Source: Acidobacterium capsulatum ATCC 51196 | Lineage (GTDB): Bacteria; Acidobacteriota; Terriglobia; Terriglobales; Acidobacteriaceae | Length of the DNA: 64,000 bases | Direction of reading: 5' to 3' | Assembly: GCF_000022565.1 (NCBI RefSeq) | Contig: NC_012483.1 | Location: 2,170,001-2,234,000 of the forward strand | Shown: positions 41,959 through 50,631 of the stretch, piece by piece | Position numbering within the stretch: the stretch's first letter is position 1 | Layout: every line of letters begins with the position of its first letter | The notes under the pieces: model-generated | The model's input: the letters and a program-made list of their open reading frames with translations, nothing else | What the model was told of the DNA's origin: nothing | The model's database searches: none | Translations under genes and position numbers: made by a program

Positions 41959-44900
41959 CTATTCCACGACGAGCTGCACCTGCTGTGTCTTGGTCAGGGA
42001 TGGATTTGAGGCAGAGGGCATCGAGGCCGTGATGGTCAACGGGTATGTGCCGGAGGGGGTGATTTGCCCTCCGCCGCCGGAGCCGGAGCCTGAACCTGAG
42101 CCCGTCGTTCCTCCGCTGGCGTGCACACCGCAGCCGATAAGGCCGAAGCCGGCAGCCAATGCGCCCGCCCCTAAGAGGCAGGCCAGCAATATGTGGGCCC
42201 GGGAGGCGCGGGTGAACCGCCGTCTGGAGCGCCACAAGCCAAGCCCGCCCAGAGGTATCAGGCAGAAAAAAGTCGCCCCCCATCCGGAATGGAAAAGGCG
42301 AATCGAGCTGGTGGAGGTCAATCCTGTCGCTACAGTAACGGTAAAACTAACCGGGGACTGGCCATTGAACGTGGCGCTTGTGGGATTGAGCGTGCAGGTG
42401 GAGCCGGCCGGCGCGCCCGCACACGTGAAGTCCACATTTCCTGTGGTTCCGCTGGCTGGGGTGGCGGAAAAGGTGTAGCTTGCGGTCGCGCCGCTGGTGA
42501 TGGTCTGGGTGGTTGAGCCCACGACAGCAAGCGTGAAGTCGTCCTGCTGTCCTTTCAGAGGAATGCCATAAGACTGGCCGCTGCTGGCAATATGAACGCT
42601 CAGCGTGCCGGACACCGCTCCACCTGCCGTCGCGGTGAAGGTGAGTCCAAAGGTGCAGGCGCTGCCGACCTGGAGCGTCCCCGTGCATTGATTCGCCGTG
42701 ACAGAAAACCCGGAACTGACGCTGACGGCAATCCCGGAGAGCGGAACTCCTCCGTTGTTGGCCAGAGTCATGGTTTGCACCGGGCTTGTGGCAGATCCGC
42801 CGACGTACCCGACAAAAACCGGAGGCGGATTGGGGGTCAAAGAGATGCCGGGACCGGCCTGGCCTGTGCCGGTGAGAGCGACGGACTGGGACTTGAGCGC
42901 ATCGGTGATGGTCAACTGGCCGGATTCTGCCCCGACCTGGGTGGGCAGAAAGCTCACGTCAATCGTGCAGGAGGCATGCCCTGAGAGAGACGCTCCGCAG
43001 TTGTTCACGAATTGGAAGTCGCCTGCCACCCGCACCCCAATGCTCTCCAGGGTGGTGTCTCCGGTATTGGTGAGGGTCACCGACTGCGGAAGAGATCTTG
43101 TGCCCACCGGTTGCGGGCTCAGAAAGGACAAGCTTTGAGGCGCGAGGTTGTCGGTCGCGGGGCTCTGCCCTGTTCCGGAAAGAATCGCGGTTTGCGTGCC
43201 TGCGCTATCGGTGACGGTGAGCGCTCCGGCGCGGCTCCCTGAAGCGGCGGGAGAAAAGGTGACTCCAACTGTACAGCTCGAATCCGCCGCGATGGAAGTG
43301 CCGCAGGTGTTGGTACTGGCGGGGATGGAAAAGTCTCCGCTAACAGCGATCTGCGTCAGGCTTGCGGGGACCGAACCGCTGTTGGCGATGACGACGTTCT
43401 GGGCCTGGGCCGTCTGGCCGATGAGTTCATCGCCAAAAGCGAGCGAAGCGGGCGTCAGGGTTACCGCAGCCGGGGTAGTTCCAGTACCGGTCAGATCCAC
43501 GGTGTATTCACCGCCTGGCACGTTCGCAAGAATGGACAATGTACCCGTTCTGGAGCCGGTCGCGGTGGGGGAGAAAGAAACGCTGATGGTGCAATAGGAC
43601 TGCGGCGCAACGGAGGCGGTGCATGCGTTGGTCGTCACGATGAAATCGCCCGTGGTGAGAACACTGGCGACACTAAGATTCTGGTTGCCGGTCGCCTTGA
43701 CCGTCACGGTCTGGGGAGCGCTTGTCGTTTCTACTTGCTGATTACCGAAGTTCAGCGATGAGGGCGTCACCTCGGCGGCGGTAGTTGACGTTCCCGAGGT
43801 GAGCAGCGGAATTTGCCAGATACCCCGGCCGTAAGTGGCCGCAAAAAGAGAGGAACTGCTGCCAAAGTTATAGGCGGCCAGCTTCGTCACCGGGGCATCC
43901 GGCAGCCCGGAGCCCATGGCATTCCAGCAGTTCTGCCCGGGGATAGCGCATTCATTCACGTCCGGCGTGTACCAGACTCCGGCATCGGTGGCGAGGTAGA
44001 CAATCAGCGGGTTGTTCGGGTCAACAAGGATGCTGTTGGCCGGTACCAGCGGCAGATTTGAGGTCAGGTTGAGCCAGCTCAGACCACCATCGGTGGACTG
44101 ATAGACCCGATCTTCGCCGGGGAGAGTCCCAGGAAATCCTTCGATGGTGGCATAGATGGTCTGGCCGGTCGCATCATGAGGATCAGCGTAGAGGCTGGAA
44201 ACGTCATAGCCGCCCGGGTTGAAGCGGATGTTGCCGCTCTGGTTGGTCACGGGGCTCTCCGTGAGATCCGTCCATGTGACCGGGCCCCCGGAATCGGCAG
44301 GGATGGTTTGCGTATAGATATGACCGGGAGCAAGTGCGCCCGGGTATTCGGTGCCGGTCATGCCGGCGTAAATCTGCTCCGCGCCGCCCGTACCGCTGGC
44401 GGTTGCGCTCAAGCTGCGTATCCATTGATTGCCGTTGCAATAGCTTTGCTGATCTCCATCCAGCATGGTGCTGAGCAGGTTAGCGGAGTTGGCGCCGGAA
44501 CTCCACCCGGAGCCATCGGCCGAGCCACGCCAGACGCGGCAGGTGCCAAGCAACATTTGAGACGAATCCGAAGGATCGAGCATCCACGCGGCCGGATCTG
44601 ATGCCTCAGCCTCTCCTGTACCCACCTGCGACGCTCCCACGGCCGGCTGAAAATCGGTCGGGGTGCAGGTTGCCCCCTGCGTGCATTCATCAATGGCAAC
44701 GCCGGGACCTGTGGTGGCAAACCAGTTCTGCGGCGACACGGGATCAATGGCGACGTGATCGCCCTCCCCATCCAGCACCTGGGGCCAGACCGCGCTGTTG
44801 GTTGCCGTGCCCGCAGTTCCCAGTTCGCCCAGAGCTGCCAGCAACTCGGTGGACGAGGATGGACTGACCGCAAAGTCAGAGACTTCGGCCAGAGAACCAA

Positions 44901-46503
44901 GCCCAGCATTCAAATTCTGGAAGTGGGTGGCATCATCACTGCCGCACACAGCCTGCGTTTGATTGACCACGTCAGTGGTGCGCCAGAGGCCGCCGTCATT
45001 GCCGAAATAGACGAGGCCCTGCGCCCCCAGTGTCGCGTCGATGGCATGCTGCGAGGGAGCGACCTGCGCGGCGGCACATCCGTCTGTGTTGGTGGTATTG
45101 CGCCACGCGCATCCGTTCGCCAGCGAACAACGGTAGAGGTCGCGCGTGCCCACCAACAGAATGGTGTCCTGCTCCCAGGGGACAGCGGCCAGGGAAAGAT
45201 CATACGCAGCCTGGGGAATGATGCCTGATCCATCGCTCGCCTCAAGAGGAGCGTCCGCGATTTGCTGGCTGAATTGCACCACAGGATTGGCACAGTTGGA
45301 ACTCGTCTGGTTGCACACGTCGCGCCATAAGCCCTGGTCGTGGCCATATTGATCGACGGTGATGGCAAAGATGTCCCCGGTCAAGGGCTGGACGGCGAGC
45401 GTGCCACGGTAAATAGGGCAGGCGGGGGAGCCAGGGTTATTGATATTGGCTGGGCAGAGCGTATTGCCCTGCGAATCCGGATTCAGACTTGTCCCCGGCT
45501 GGTTGGTGAGCCGCGTCCAGTTTTCACCATCGCTCGACTGGTAGTAGCCGTGATAGCGCACGGCGGCATAGAACATCTTTCTCACCGGGTTCCAGACGAT
45601 GCTGGTGACCGCATTGCCGGACGCGGTGCTGGAACCGGAGCCTCCTTCAAAGACGGTGGCGCCGTCCGCGAGCGTGGCCAGCGTCCAGGTAGCGCCCGCA
45701 TCCGTGGAATAGTAAATGCCCATTGGATTGGCGGAGTTTGCATTCTCTATCCCTTGCTGCTGACCGAGAGGCGCGTCGGTTACGGCGGCGACCACAAGCT
45801 CAGGGTTAACCGTGCTCCAGGCAAAGCCCGCGAAAGCGTTGCCGTAAAACTTGACAGCAGATTGTCCGGCTCCGATCTGGGCCGCAGAAATAAGAGTCCA
45901 ACTCTGCCCTTGATTGGTGGAACGCAGGAGGCCTACTCCAAAGTAGGAGTCTGAAGCGTCATTGGGGTCGCCCGTACCCGCCAGAACCACGCCGGTGCCG
46001 CCGGGCTGCACGCTGACCGCGCCGATGCTCAAGGAACTCGGGGTAGGCGGAGCAAAATCCCCAATATTGTCTGTCAGAGGTGTAAATGTAACGCTGGCTG
46101 CCTGATTGGAATCTGCATTGGTGGAGTACCAGACGCCTCCGCCGGTGGTCCCGACATAAACGGTATTTCCGCTGGGGTCAGACGGATCCACGGCAACGCT
46201 TGTGACGCGACCGGTGACGAGCCCATAGCGCTGATGAAAGGTGCTGACCTGCGCGGGGCCGAGAGCGCTCCAGACGCCGCTGCCAGCGGCGCTTTGCTGT
46301 TGGGCCAGCGCCCACTGTTTCAATGCGTCTGCGTAATTTGCCGCGCGGGTGCCGCGGGGAGCACGGTCAATGCCGCGCCGGACAAGAAATTGCTGCGCAT
46401 GCTGCCGGGCCATGACGGCGGAGAAGCTTTGGGGTGCTGCCACCGGAGAACTCTGCCCATGCGCGACGGCCAGCAGAGCCAGGGGCAATAAAGCCCTGCG
46501 CAT
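41959..46503 (-). CDS. Giant secreted beta-propeller protein with SPD-2/Hydin-like repeats and C-terminal membrane anchor
   Basis: 1514 residues. A signal peptide (LLPLALLAVAHG) is followed by a sortilin/BNR-like beta-propeller (about 60-900) with repeated asp-box-like STDAGATWT, STDGGLSWLNL motifs. Four or five choice-of-anchor-D-type Ig domains come next (about 905-1340: SSLNFGNQQVETTSAPQTV, SLAFGDELIGQTAQAQNV, each with two Cys). A further sandwich and two hydrophobic helices follow near 1405-1455 (ATFFCLIPLGGLGLW, ILLACLLGAGALAAG), ending in a Ser/Gly-rich linker and a last beta-strand region. ATG 46503 is chosen because the signal peptide begins there. It probably acts at the cell surface; the ligand is unknown. 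Confidence 0.87.
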   Translation of the reverse strand: MRRALLPLALLAVAHGQSSPVAAPQSFSAVMARQHAQQFLVRRGIDRAPRGTRAANYADALKQWALAQQQSAAGSGVWSALGPAQVSTFHQRYGLVTGRVTSVAVDPSDPSGNTVYVGTTGGGVWYSTNADSNQAASVTFTPLTDNIGDFAPPTPSSLSIGAVSVQPGGTGVVLAGTGDPNDASDSYFGVGLLRSTNQGQSWTLISAAQIGAGQSAVKFYGNAFAGFAWSTVNPELVVAAVTDAPLGQQQGIENANSANPMGIYYSTDAGATWTLATLADGATVFEGGSGSSTASGNAVTSIVWNPVRKMFYAAVRYHGYYQSSDGENWTRLTNQPGTSLNPDSQGNTLCPANINNPGSPACPIYRGTLAVQPLTGDIFAITVDQYGHDQGLWRDVCNQTSSNCANPVVQFSQQIADAPLEASDGSGIIPQAAYDLSLAAVPWEQDTILLVGTRDLYRCSLANGCAWRNTTNTDGCAAAQVAPSQHAIDATLGAQGLVYFGNDGGLWRTTDVVNQTQAVCGSDDATHFQNLNAGLGSLAEVSDFAVSPSSSTELLAALGELGTAGTATNSAVWPQVLDGEGDHVAIDPVSPQNWFATTGPGVAIDECTQGATCTPTDFQPAVGASQVGTGEAEASDPAAWMLDPSDSSQMLLGTCRVWRGSADGSGWSSGANSANLLSTMLDGDQQSYCNGNQWIRSLSATASGTGGAEQIYAGMTGTEYPGALAPGHIYTQTIPADSGGPVTWTDLTESPVTNQSGNIRFNPGGYDVSSLYADPHDATGQTIYATIEGFPGTLPGEDRVYQSTDGGLSWLNLTSNLPLVPANSILVDPNNPLIVYLATDAGVWYTPDVNECAIPGQNCWNAMGSGLPDAPVTKLAAYNFGSSSSLFAATYGRGIWQIPLLTSGTSTTAAEVTPSSLNFGNQQVETTSAPQTVTVKATGNQNLSVASVLTTGDFIVTTNACTASVAPQSYCTISVSFSPTATGSRTGTLSILANVPGGEYTVDLTGTGTTPAAVTLTPASLAFGDELIGQTAQAQNVVIANSGSVPASLTQIAVSGDFSIPASTNTCGTSIAADSSCTVGVTFSPAASGSRAGALTVTDSAGTQTAILSGTGQSPATDNLAPQSLSFLSPQPVGTRSLPQSVTLTNTGDTTLESIGVRVAGDFQFVNNCGASLSGHASCTIDVSFLPTQVGAESGQLTITDALKSQSVALTGTGQAGPGISLTPNPPPVFVGYVGGSATSPVQTMTLANNGGVPLSGIAVSVSSGFSVTANQCTGTLQVGSACTFGLTFTATAGGAVSGTLSVHIASSGQSYGIPLKGQQDDFTLAVVGSTTQTITSGATASYTFSATPASGTTGNVDFTCAGAPAGSTCTLNPTSATFNGQSPVSFTVTVATGLTSTSSIRLFHSGWGATFFCLIPLGGLGLWRSRRRFTRASRAHILLACLLGAGALAAGFGLIGCGVHASGGTTGSGSGSGSGGGGQITPSGTYPLTITASMPSASNPSLTKTQQVQLVVE

Positions 46504-46736
46504 CCGGGAAGACCATCGATGCCCGCACGTCAACAAACAGTCCCTCGCAATCTCTGACCGGCAGACAGAGACAGGGTGAAACAAAAAGCTGCGCGGGCTG
46601 GCAAATCAAAAGCCAGCACACGGACTCACTGCATGCTCTTCCAGATTGCGAGCACAGCAAAGATGATTTCCACGGATGTGGTGGCTTGATTATCAGAGGA
46701 ACTCAGAAGAGCGAAAACATTACTTCGGTGCCGCGA

Positions 46737-48185
46737 TTACTCAGCCTGCGCGGACTCGGCTAACTCTTCCATCTGCCGGATATAGCGCGTCGCGTCAAAC
46801 TTCTTCGCCGCCGCATTGCCTGACATATAGCGAATGGTGCCGAAGATATCCCGTTCAAACCATGGGCGGTCATGCACGCCGCCGATGGCCCAGGCGATGC
46901 CCGCATATCCATTAGGATCGCGGCCATCAAGGAAGTAGCGGTCGTTCAGATAGACACAGGTTTCCCATGCCTGCACCGGAGAAGGCGACCACTCAAGAAT
47001 CTTCTTGGCCCAGTACATGCGCATGTAGTTGTGCATCCAGCCGGCGTGGAGCATCTGGCGCTGAGCGGCATTCCACAGCTCGTCGCATGTTTCAGCGCGC
47101 TCCAGCTCTTCGAGCGTATAAATGGGATCGCGGGTATCTCTTGCGTGCTCGCGCAGCGTCTTTTGCGCCCACTCGGGAGCGGCCTCAAAGGAATCGTAAC
47201 CCGGCACGAACTTTACGAAGTTGACCGCCATGTCGCGCCACGCAATCAGCTCATTGAGATAACTGTCGCAAGCCTCGCGCGATGCGTGCTTGTTCTTGTG
47301 CGCATCCTCGACGGCGAGGGCAATCGTCAACGGGCTGATGTGGCCAAAATGCAGATAGGGCGAGAGGCGGCTGGTGCCATCCAGTTCGGGATGGTTTCGC
47401 TCTTTGGGGTAATTTGCCAATTTATTGGTTACGAAATCCTTGAGCAGTCTCTGCGCTTCGTGAGTGCCTCCATGAAAGGAGTCCACCGGCTTCACGCTGC
47501 GGTCGAATTTGCTCCAGCCTTCAGTGACATCGTGCCGGACGTCGAAGGCTTCGAAGCCTTTGGGATGCGGCCAGGATTTTTCGGCTTGGATGACAGGCTG
47601 CGGAACAAGATACTGCGGCAGCAGAGGCTCAAAGCGTTTGCGGAAGATATGCACCATGTACTGGTGCTTTGGAAAGAGATTCGACGGTACGACGACATCG
47701 GCATCAATGGTCCAGTAAGGCATGTTCAGGCGTTTGGCGATCACCTGACGCCAGCGCTCTGGTTCGCGGCAGGGGTTTTCATCGCCGATGAGCATGGCGG
47801 CCTGCACTTCTTCCAATAGCTGCTCCAACGAATTGCCCGGAGGGCGGCGCACGATGAAGGTTACGTTGCGCTCGGCCATGTCCTCTTCAATGTCGGCCAG
47901 CCCCTGATTCAGAAACACGTAATGACGCAGATTCGCGTGAGGGAAATTAGAGATTGCGGAAAAGTAAGCCACGACGGGAAGGCCCAGTTCGTTGCCGATG
48001 CGAATGGCCATGTCGAGCGCGGGATTGTCGAGGGCCCGCTGCGCGCGCTGCATCCAGTAGACGACGCACTTGCCCTGAGGAAGCGGAGCGCCGTTGCGGC
48101 GCACTGTCACCCGCGCATCCTGGCTGAATTGCTGCAGTGCCCGAGGCACTTCCGGGGTGGATGCGTCACTCTCGATCTTCGACAT
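46737..48185 (-). CDS. Class II deoxyribodipyrimidine photolyase
   Basis: 482 residues. It repairs UV-induced cyclobutane pyrimidine dimers using FADH and light. The class II signature is clear: VVYWMQRAQRALDNPALDMA, YLHFGHIS, the MRMYWAKKILEW segment, and LNDRYFLDGRDPNGYAGIAW followed by GGVHDRPWFERDIFGTIRYM. This class is better known in animals and plants and is less common in bacteria. ATG 48185 is preferred over 48194 because AGGA lies at good spacing. It is monocistronic. Confidence 0.94.
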   Translation of the reverse strand: MSKIESDASTPEVPRALQQFSQDARVTVRRNGAPLPQGKCVVYWMQRAQRALDNPALDMAIRIGNELGLPVVAYFSAISNFPHANLRHYVFLNQGLADIEEDMAERNVTFIVRRPPGNSLEQLLEEVQAAMLIGDENPCREPERWRQVIAKRLNMPYWTIDADVVVPSNLFPKHQYMVHIFRKRFEPLLPQYLVPQPVIQAEKSWPHPKGFEAFDVRHDVTEGWSKFDRSVKPVDSFHGGTHEAQRLLKDFVTNKLANYPKERNHPELDGTSRLSPYLHFGHISPLTIALAVEDAHKNKHASREACDSYLNELIAWRDMAVNFVKFVPGYDSFEAAPEWAQKTLREHARDTRDPIYTLEELERAETCDELWNAAQRQMLHAGWMHNYMRMYWAKKILEWSPSPVQAWETCVYLNDRYFLDGRDPNGYAGIAWAIGGVHDRPWFERDIFGTIRYMSGNAAAKKFDATRYIRQMEELAESAQAE

Positions 48186-48291
48186 GGATTTCATCCTACC
48201 GGTAGATGCGGCTTCCCCTGGCCGGCGGACGCTGCGCGTTGATGAGACGAAAACCCGCCAGAGGCAGATTCTGCAACGCGCATCCGGGACG

Positions 48292-49737
48292 CTAGAGCGC
48301 CATAACAAGCAGGCGCGGCTCGGTCATCTCTTCGATGGCATAGCGGATGCCTTCGCGACCGAGACCGGACTCTTTGACGCCACCGTAAGGCATGGGGTCC
48401 ATGCGCCAGGTGGGGGTATCGCCAACGATGAGGGCGCCGACTTCGAGCTCAGCGTAGGCTTTGAATATCTGCTGCGCGTCGCGCGTGAACAGGCCCGCCT
48501 GCAGGCCATAGCGCGAGTTGTTGACACGGGCCAGTGCATCGTCGAATCCATCAAAGCGCTCGATGACCATCACGGGGCCGAAAACTTCCTCATCGAGCAC
48601 CTTCATGCCCGGCCTGGTTCCGGTCAGGATGACAGGACTCACCAGAGAATCCTTGCGCCCGGCGCCAACGAGCAGCGTCGCGCCGCTATCCTCGGCCTCC
48701 TGTACCCAGGCAGTGACTCGCTCGGCGTCGCTGGGTCGAATGAGTGGCCCGACATCGGTGCGCTCCTCGTCCGGGTCGCCACAGACCAGAGATTGCGCCT
48801 CCTCGACCGCAGCAGCAATGAAGCGATGAAAGAGTGAGCGATCCACATAGACGCGCTGCACCGCGATGCAGCTTTGACCGGCATAGCCCATGGAGGCGCG
48901 GACGGCCTTCTTTGCGGCTCCAGCGATATCTGGCCAGTCTGCGCAGACGATCATGGCTGCGTTGCCGCCCAGTTCGAGCAGAACAGTCTTTTTGCCGGCC
49001 TTTCGCTTGAGTTCCCAACCCACGCGCGCACTGCCGGTGAAGCTGACCTGGCGCAGGGACTCGTCGGACTCGACCAGCGCCTGCACGGATTCATTCTCAA
49101 GATGCAGCACGCTGAGCGCGGCGGCGGGAAAACCCGCGGCTTCTCCGGCGGCGTAGATCAGTTCCGCCAGCCGCAGCGCAGTGAAGGGCGTCTGTGGAGC
49201 AGGCTTGAGAATCACGGGGCAGCCCGCTGCAATTGCCGGAGCCAATTTATGTGCTACCAGATTCAGGGGAAAATTGAAGGGCGTGATGGCCAGTACAGGG
49301 CCGCGCGGGAAGCGCCGCACTAGGCTCCAGCGGCCTTCGCTGCCGGGCGTAAAGTCGAGCGGCAGCACCTGGCCTTCGAGGCGCAGCGCTTCTTCGGCGG
49401 CAGTGCGGAAGGTGAGCACAGCGCGCTCCACCTCAACGCGGGCGGCCTTGAGCGGCTTGCCCGCCTCAGCCACGATGCCCGCGGCGAGTGACTCCTTTTC
49501 CGCCTCGATGGCCCGCGCCACAGCTTGTAGCATTTCGCTGCGCCGATAGGCTGGCATGGCGCGCAGCACGGACATGGATTCTGCAGCCAGGCGGGCTGCG
49601 TCTTTGGCCTGATCCAGACTGGCGATGGCCACGGTGCCCAAAAGCCGCTGGTCCCAGGGAGCGTACACGGCCAGACGCTGCTCGCTCATGTGCTCTTTGC
49701 CCGCGAGGAAAAATCCGCGATCTGCCTTGTTGATCAT
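48292..49737 (-). CDS. NAD(P)-dependent aldehyde dehydrogenase family protein
   Basis: 481 residues. Typical ALDH motifs: ITPFNFPLNLVAHKLAPAIA, ILKPAPQTPFTALRLAEL, FTGSARVGWELKR, LLELGGNAAMIV (general base Glu), and MGYAGQSCIAVQRVYV with the catalytic Cys. The C-terminus contains EEVFGPVMVIERF and PYGGVKESGLGREG. It most resembles lactaldehyde/succinate-semialdehyde-type enzymes; the substrate is not predictable. AGGAG upstream favours ATG 49737 over ATG 49689. It is monocistronic, about 107 bases upstream of the photolyase start on the same strand. Confidence 0.92.
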   Translation of the reverse strand: MINKADRGFFLAGKEHMSEQRLAVYAPWDQRLLGTVAIASLDQAKDAARLAAESMSVLRAMPAYRRSEMLQAVARAIEAEKESLAAGIVAEAGKPLKAARVEVERAVLTFRTAAEEALRLEGQVLPLDFTPGSEGRWSLVRRFPRGPVLAITPFNFPLNLVAHKLAPAIAAGCPVILKPAPQTPFTALRLAELIYAAGEAAGFPAAALSVLHLENESVQALVESDESLRQVSFTGSARVGWELKRKAGKKTVLLELGGNAAMIVCADWPDIAGAAKKAVRASMGYAGQSCIAVQRVYVDRSLFHRFIAAAVEEAQSLVCGDPDEERTDVGPLIRPSDAERVTAWVQEAEDSGATLLVGAGRKDSLVSPVILTGTRPGMKVLDEEVFGPVMVIERFDGFDDALARVNNSRYGLQAGLFTRDAQQIFKAYAELEVGALIVGDTPTWRMDPMPYGGVKESGLGREGIRYAIEEMTEPRLLVMAL

Positions 49738-49858
49738 TGGGTGCCAGCTCCTGTTTTGCGGACGCTCGTATGATGCGGCCTCTGCGCAAGAATAACCCCA
49801 GAATCTGTTTTTCTTCTTCGTGCTTGGCTCCAGGCACAGGTAGGCCTAAACTCCGGTC

Positions 49859-50548
49859 ATGACCGCCGGACTACGCCCCGTTCGATACGATGCCGATCTT
49901 GCCTGCCGCGAGCTTGCCGAGGCAGACCCCAAGCTGGGAAAACTGATCGAGTGCGCGGGGCCATTTACATTGCGGCTTCAGTCGCAGCATTCACCGTTTG
50001 AATCCTTGCTGGAGTCCATCATTTACCAGCAGTTGCATGGCAAGGCGGCAGCAGCCATTCTGAAGCGGCTGCTGGAAAGCTTTGGCGAGTATCACCCCGC
50101 GCCCGAGCATCTGCTGGCCGCGCCGGACGATCAACTGCGGGCAGCGGGGGTTTCGCAAAGCAAGGTTCTCGCCCTGCGGGATCTGGCGGCGAAGACGATG
50201 GACGGGACTGTCCCGAGCCTGCAGCGCATCCGGCGCATGCCCGATGATGAAATTGTGGCGCGACTGAGCGCAGTGCGCGGCATTGGCAAATGGACAGCCG
50301 AGATGATGCTCATCTTCCGGCTTGGACGGCCCGATGTATTTCCTGTGACCGACTATGGAATTCGCAAAGGGTTTGCTCTGACGTTTGACCGATTGCCGAA
50401 GTCGAAGCCTTTTGATGCGAGCATGCTCGCCGATATGAAGAAGATGGCGCGCCGCGCGGAAAAATGGCGGCCCTGGCGCTCGGTAGCTACCTGGTACCTG
50501 TGGCGAGCCTGTGATCTCGCGGGAAAATCAAGCACACCGTTCGAGTAG
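49859..50548 (+). CDS. DNA-3-methyladenine glycosylase II-like (AlkA, HhH-GPD)
   Basis: 229 residues. It excises alkylated bases from DNA. The helix-hairpin-helix LSAVRGIGKWTAEMMLI is followed by the catalytic Asp in VFPVTDYGIRKG; FESLLESIIYQQLHGKAA is the conserved N-terminal helix. It lacks the N-terminal domain of E. coli AlkA, as is common for short bacterial or yeast MAG-type enzymes. No Ada regulator is adjacent. The photolyase and this glycosylase lie within 4 kb of each other but on opposite strands. Confidence 0.92.
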   Translation: MTAGLRPVRYDADLACRELAEADPKLGKLIECAGPFTLRLQSQHSPFESLLESIIYQQLHGKAAAAILKRLLESFGEYHPAPEHLLAAPDDQLRAAGVSQSKVLALRDLAAKTMDGTVPSLQRIRRMPDDEIVARLSAVRGIGKWTAEMMLIFRLGRPDVFPVTDYGIRKGFALTFDRLPKSKPFDASMLADMKKMARRAEKWRPWRSVATWYLWRACDLAGKSSTPFE

Positions 50549-50631
50549 CCGGCGGAGGGGAGTGGGATTCCGCAGCCGCAGTCTTCTAATCTGAAGCAAG
50601 CCACTCGATTGCGCGAAGGAGAAGTCTCAAG

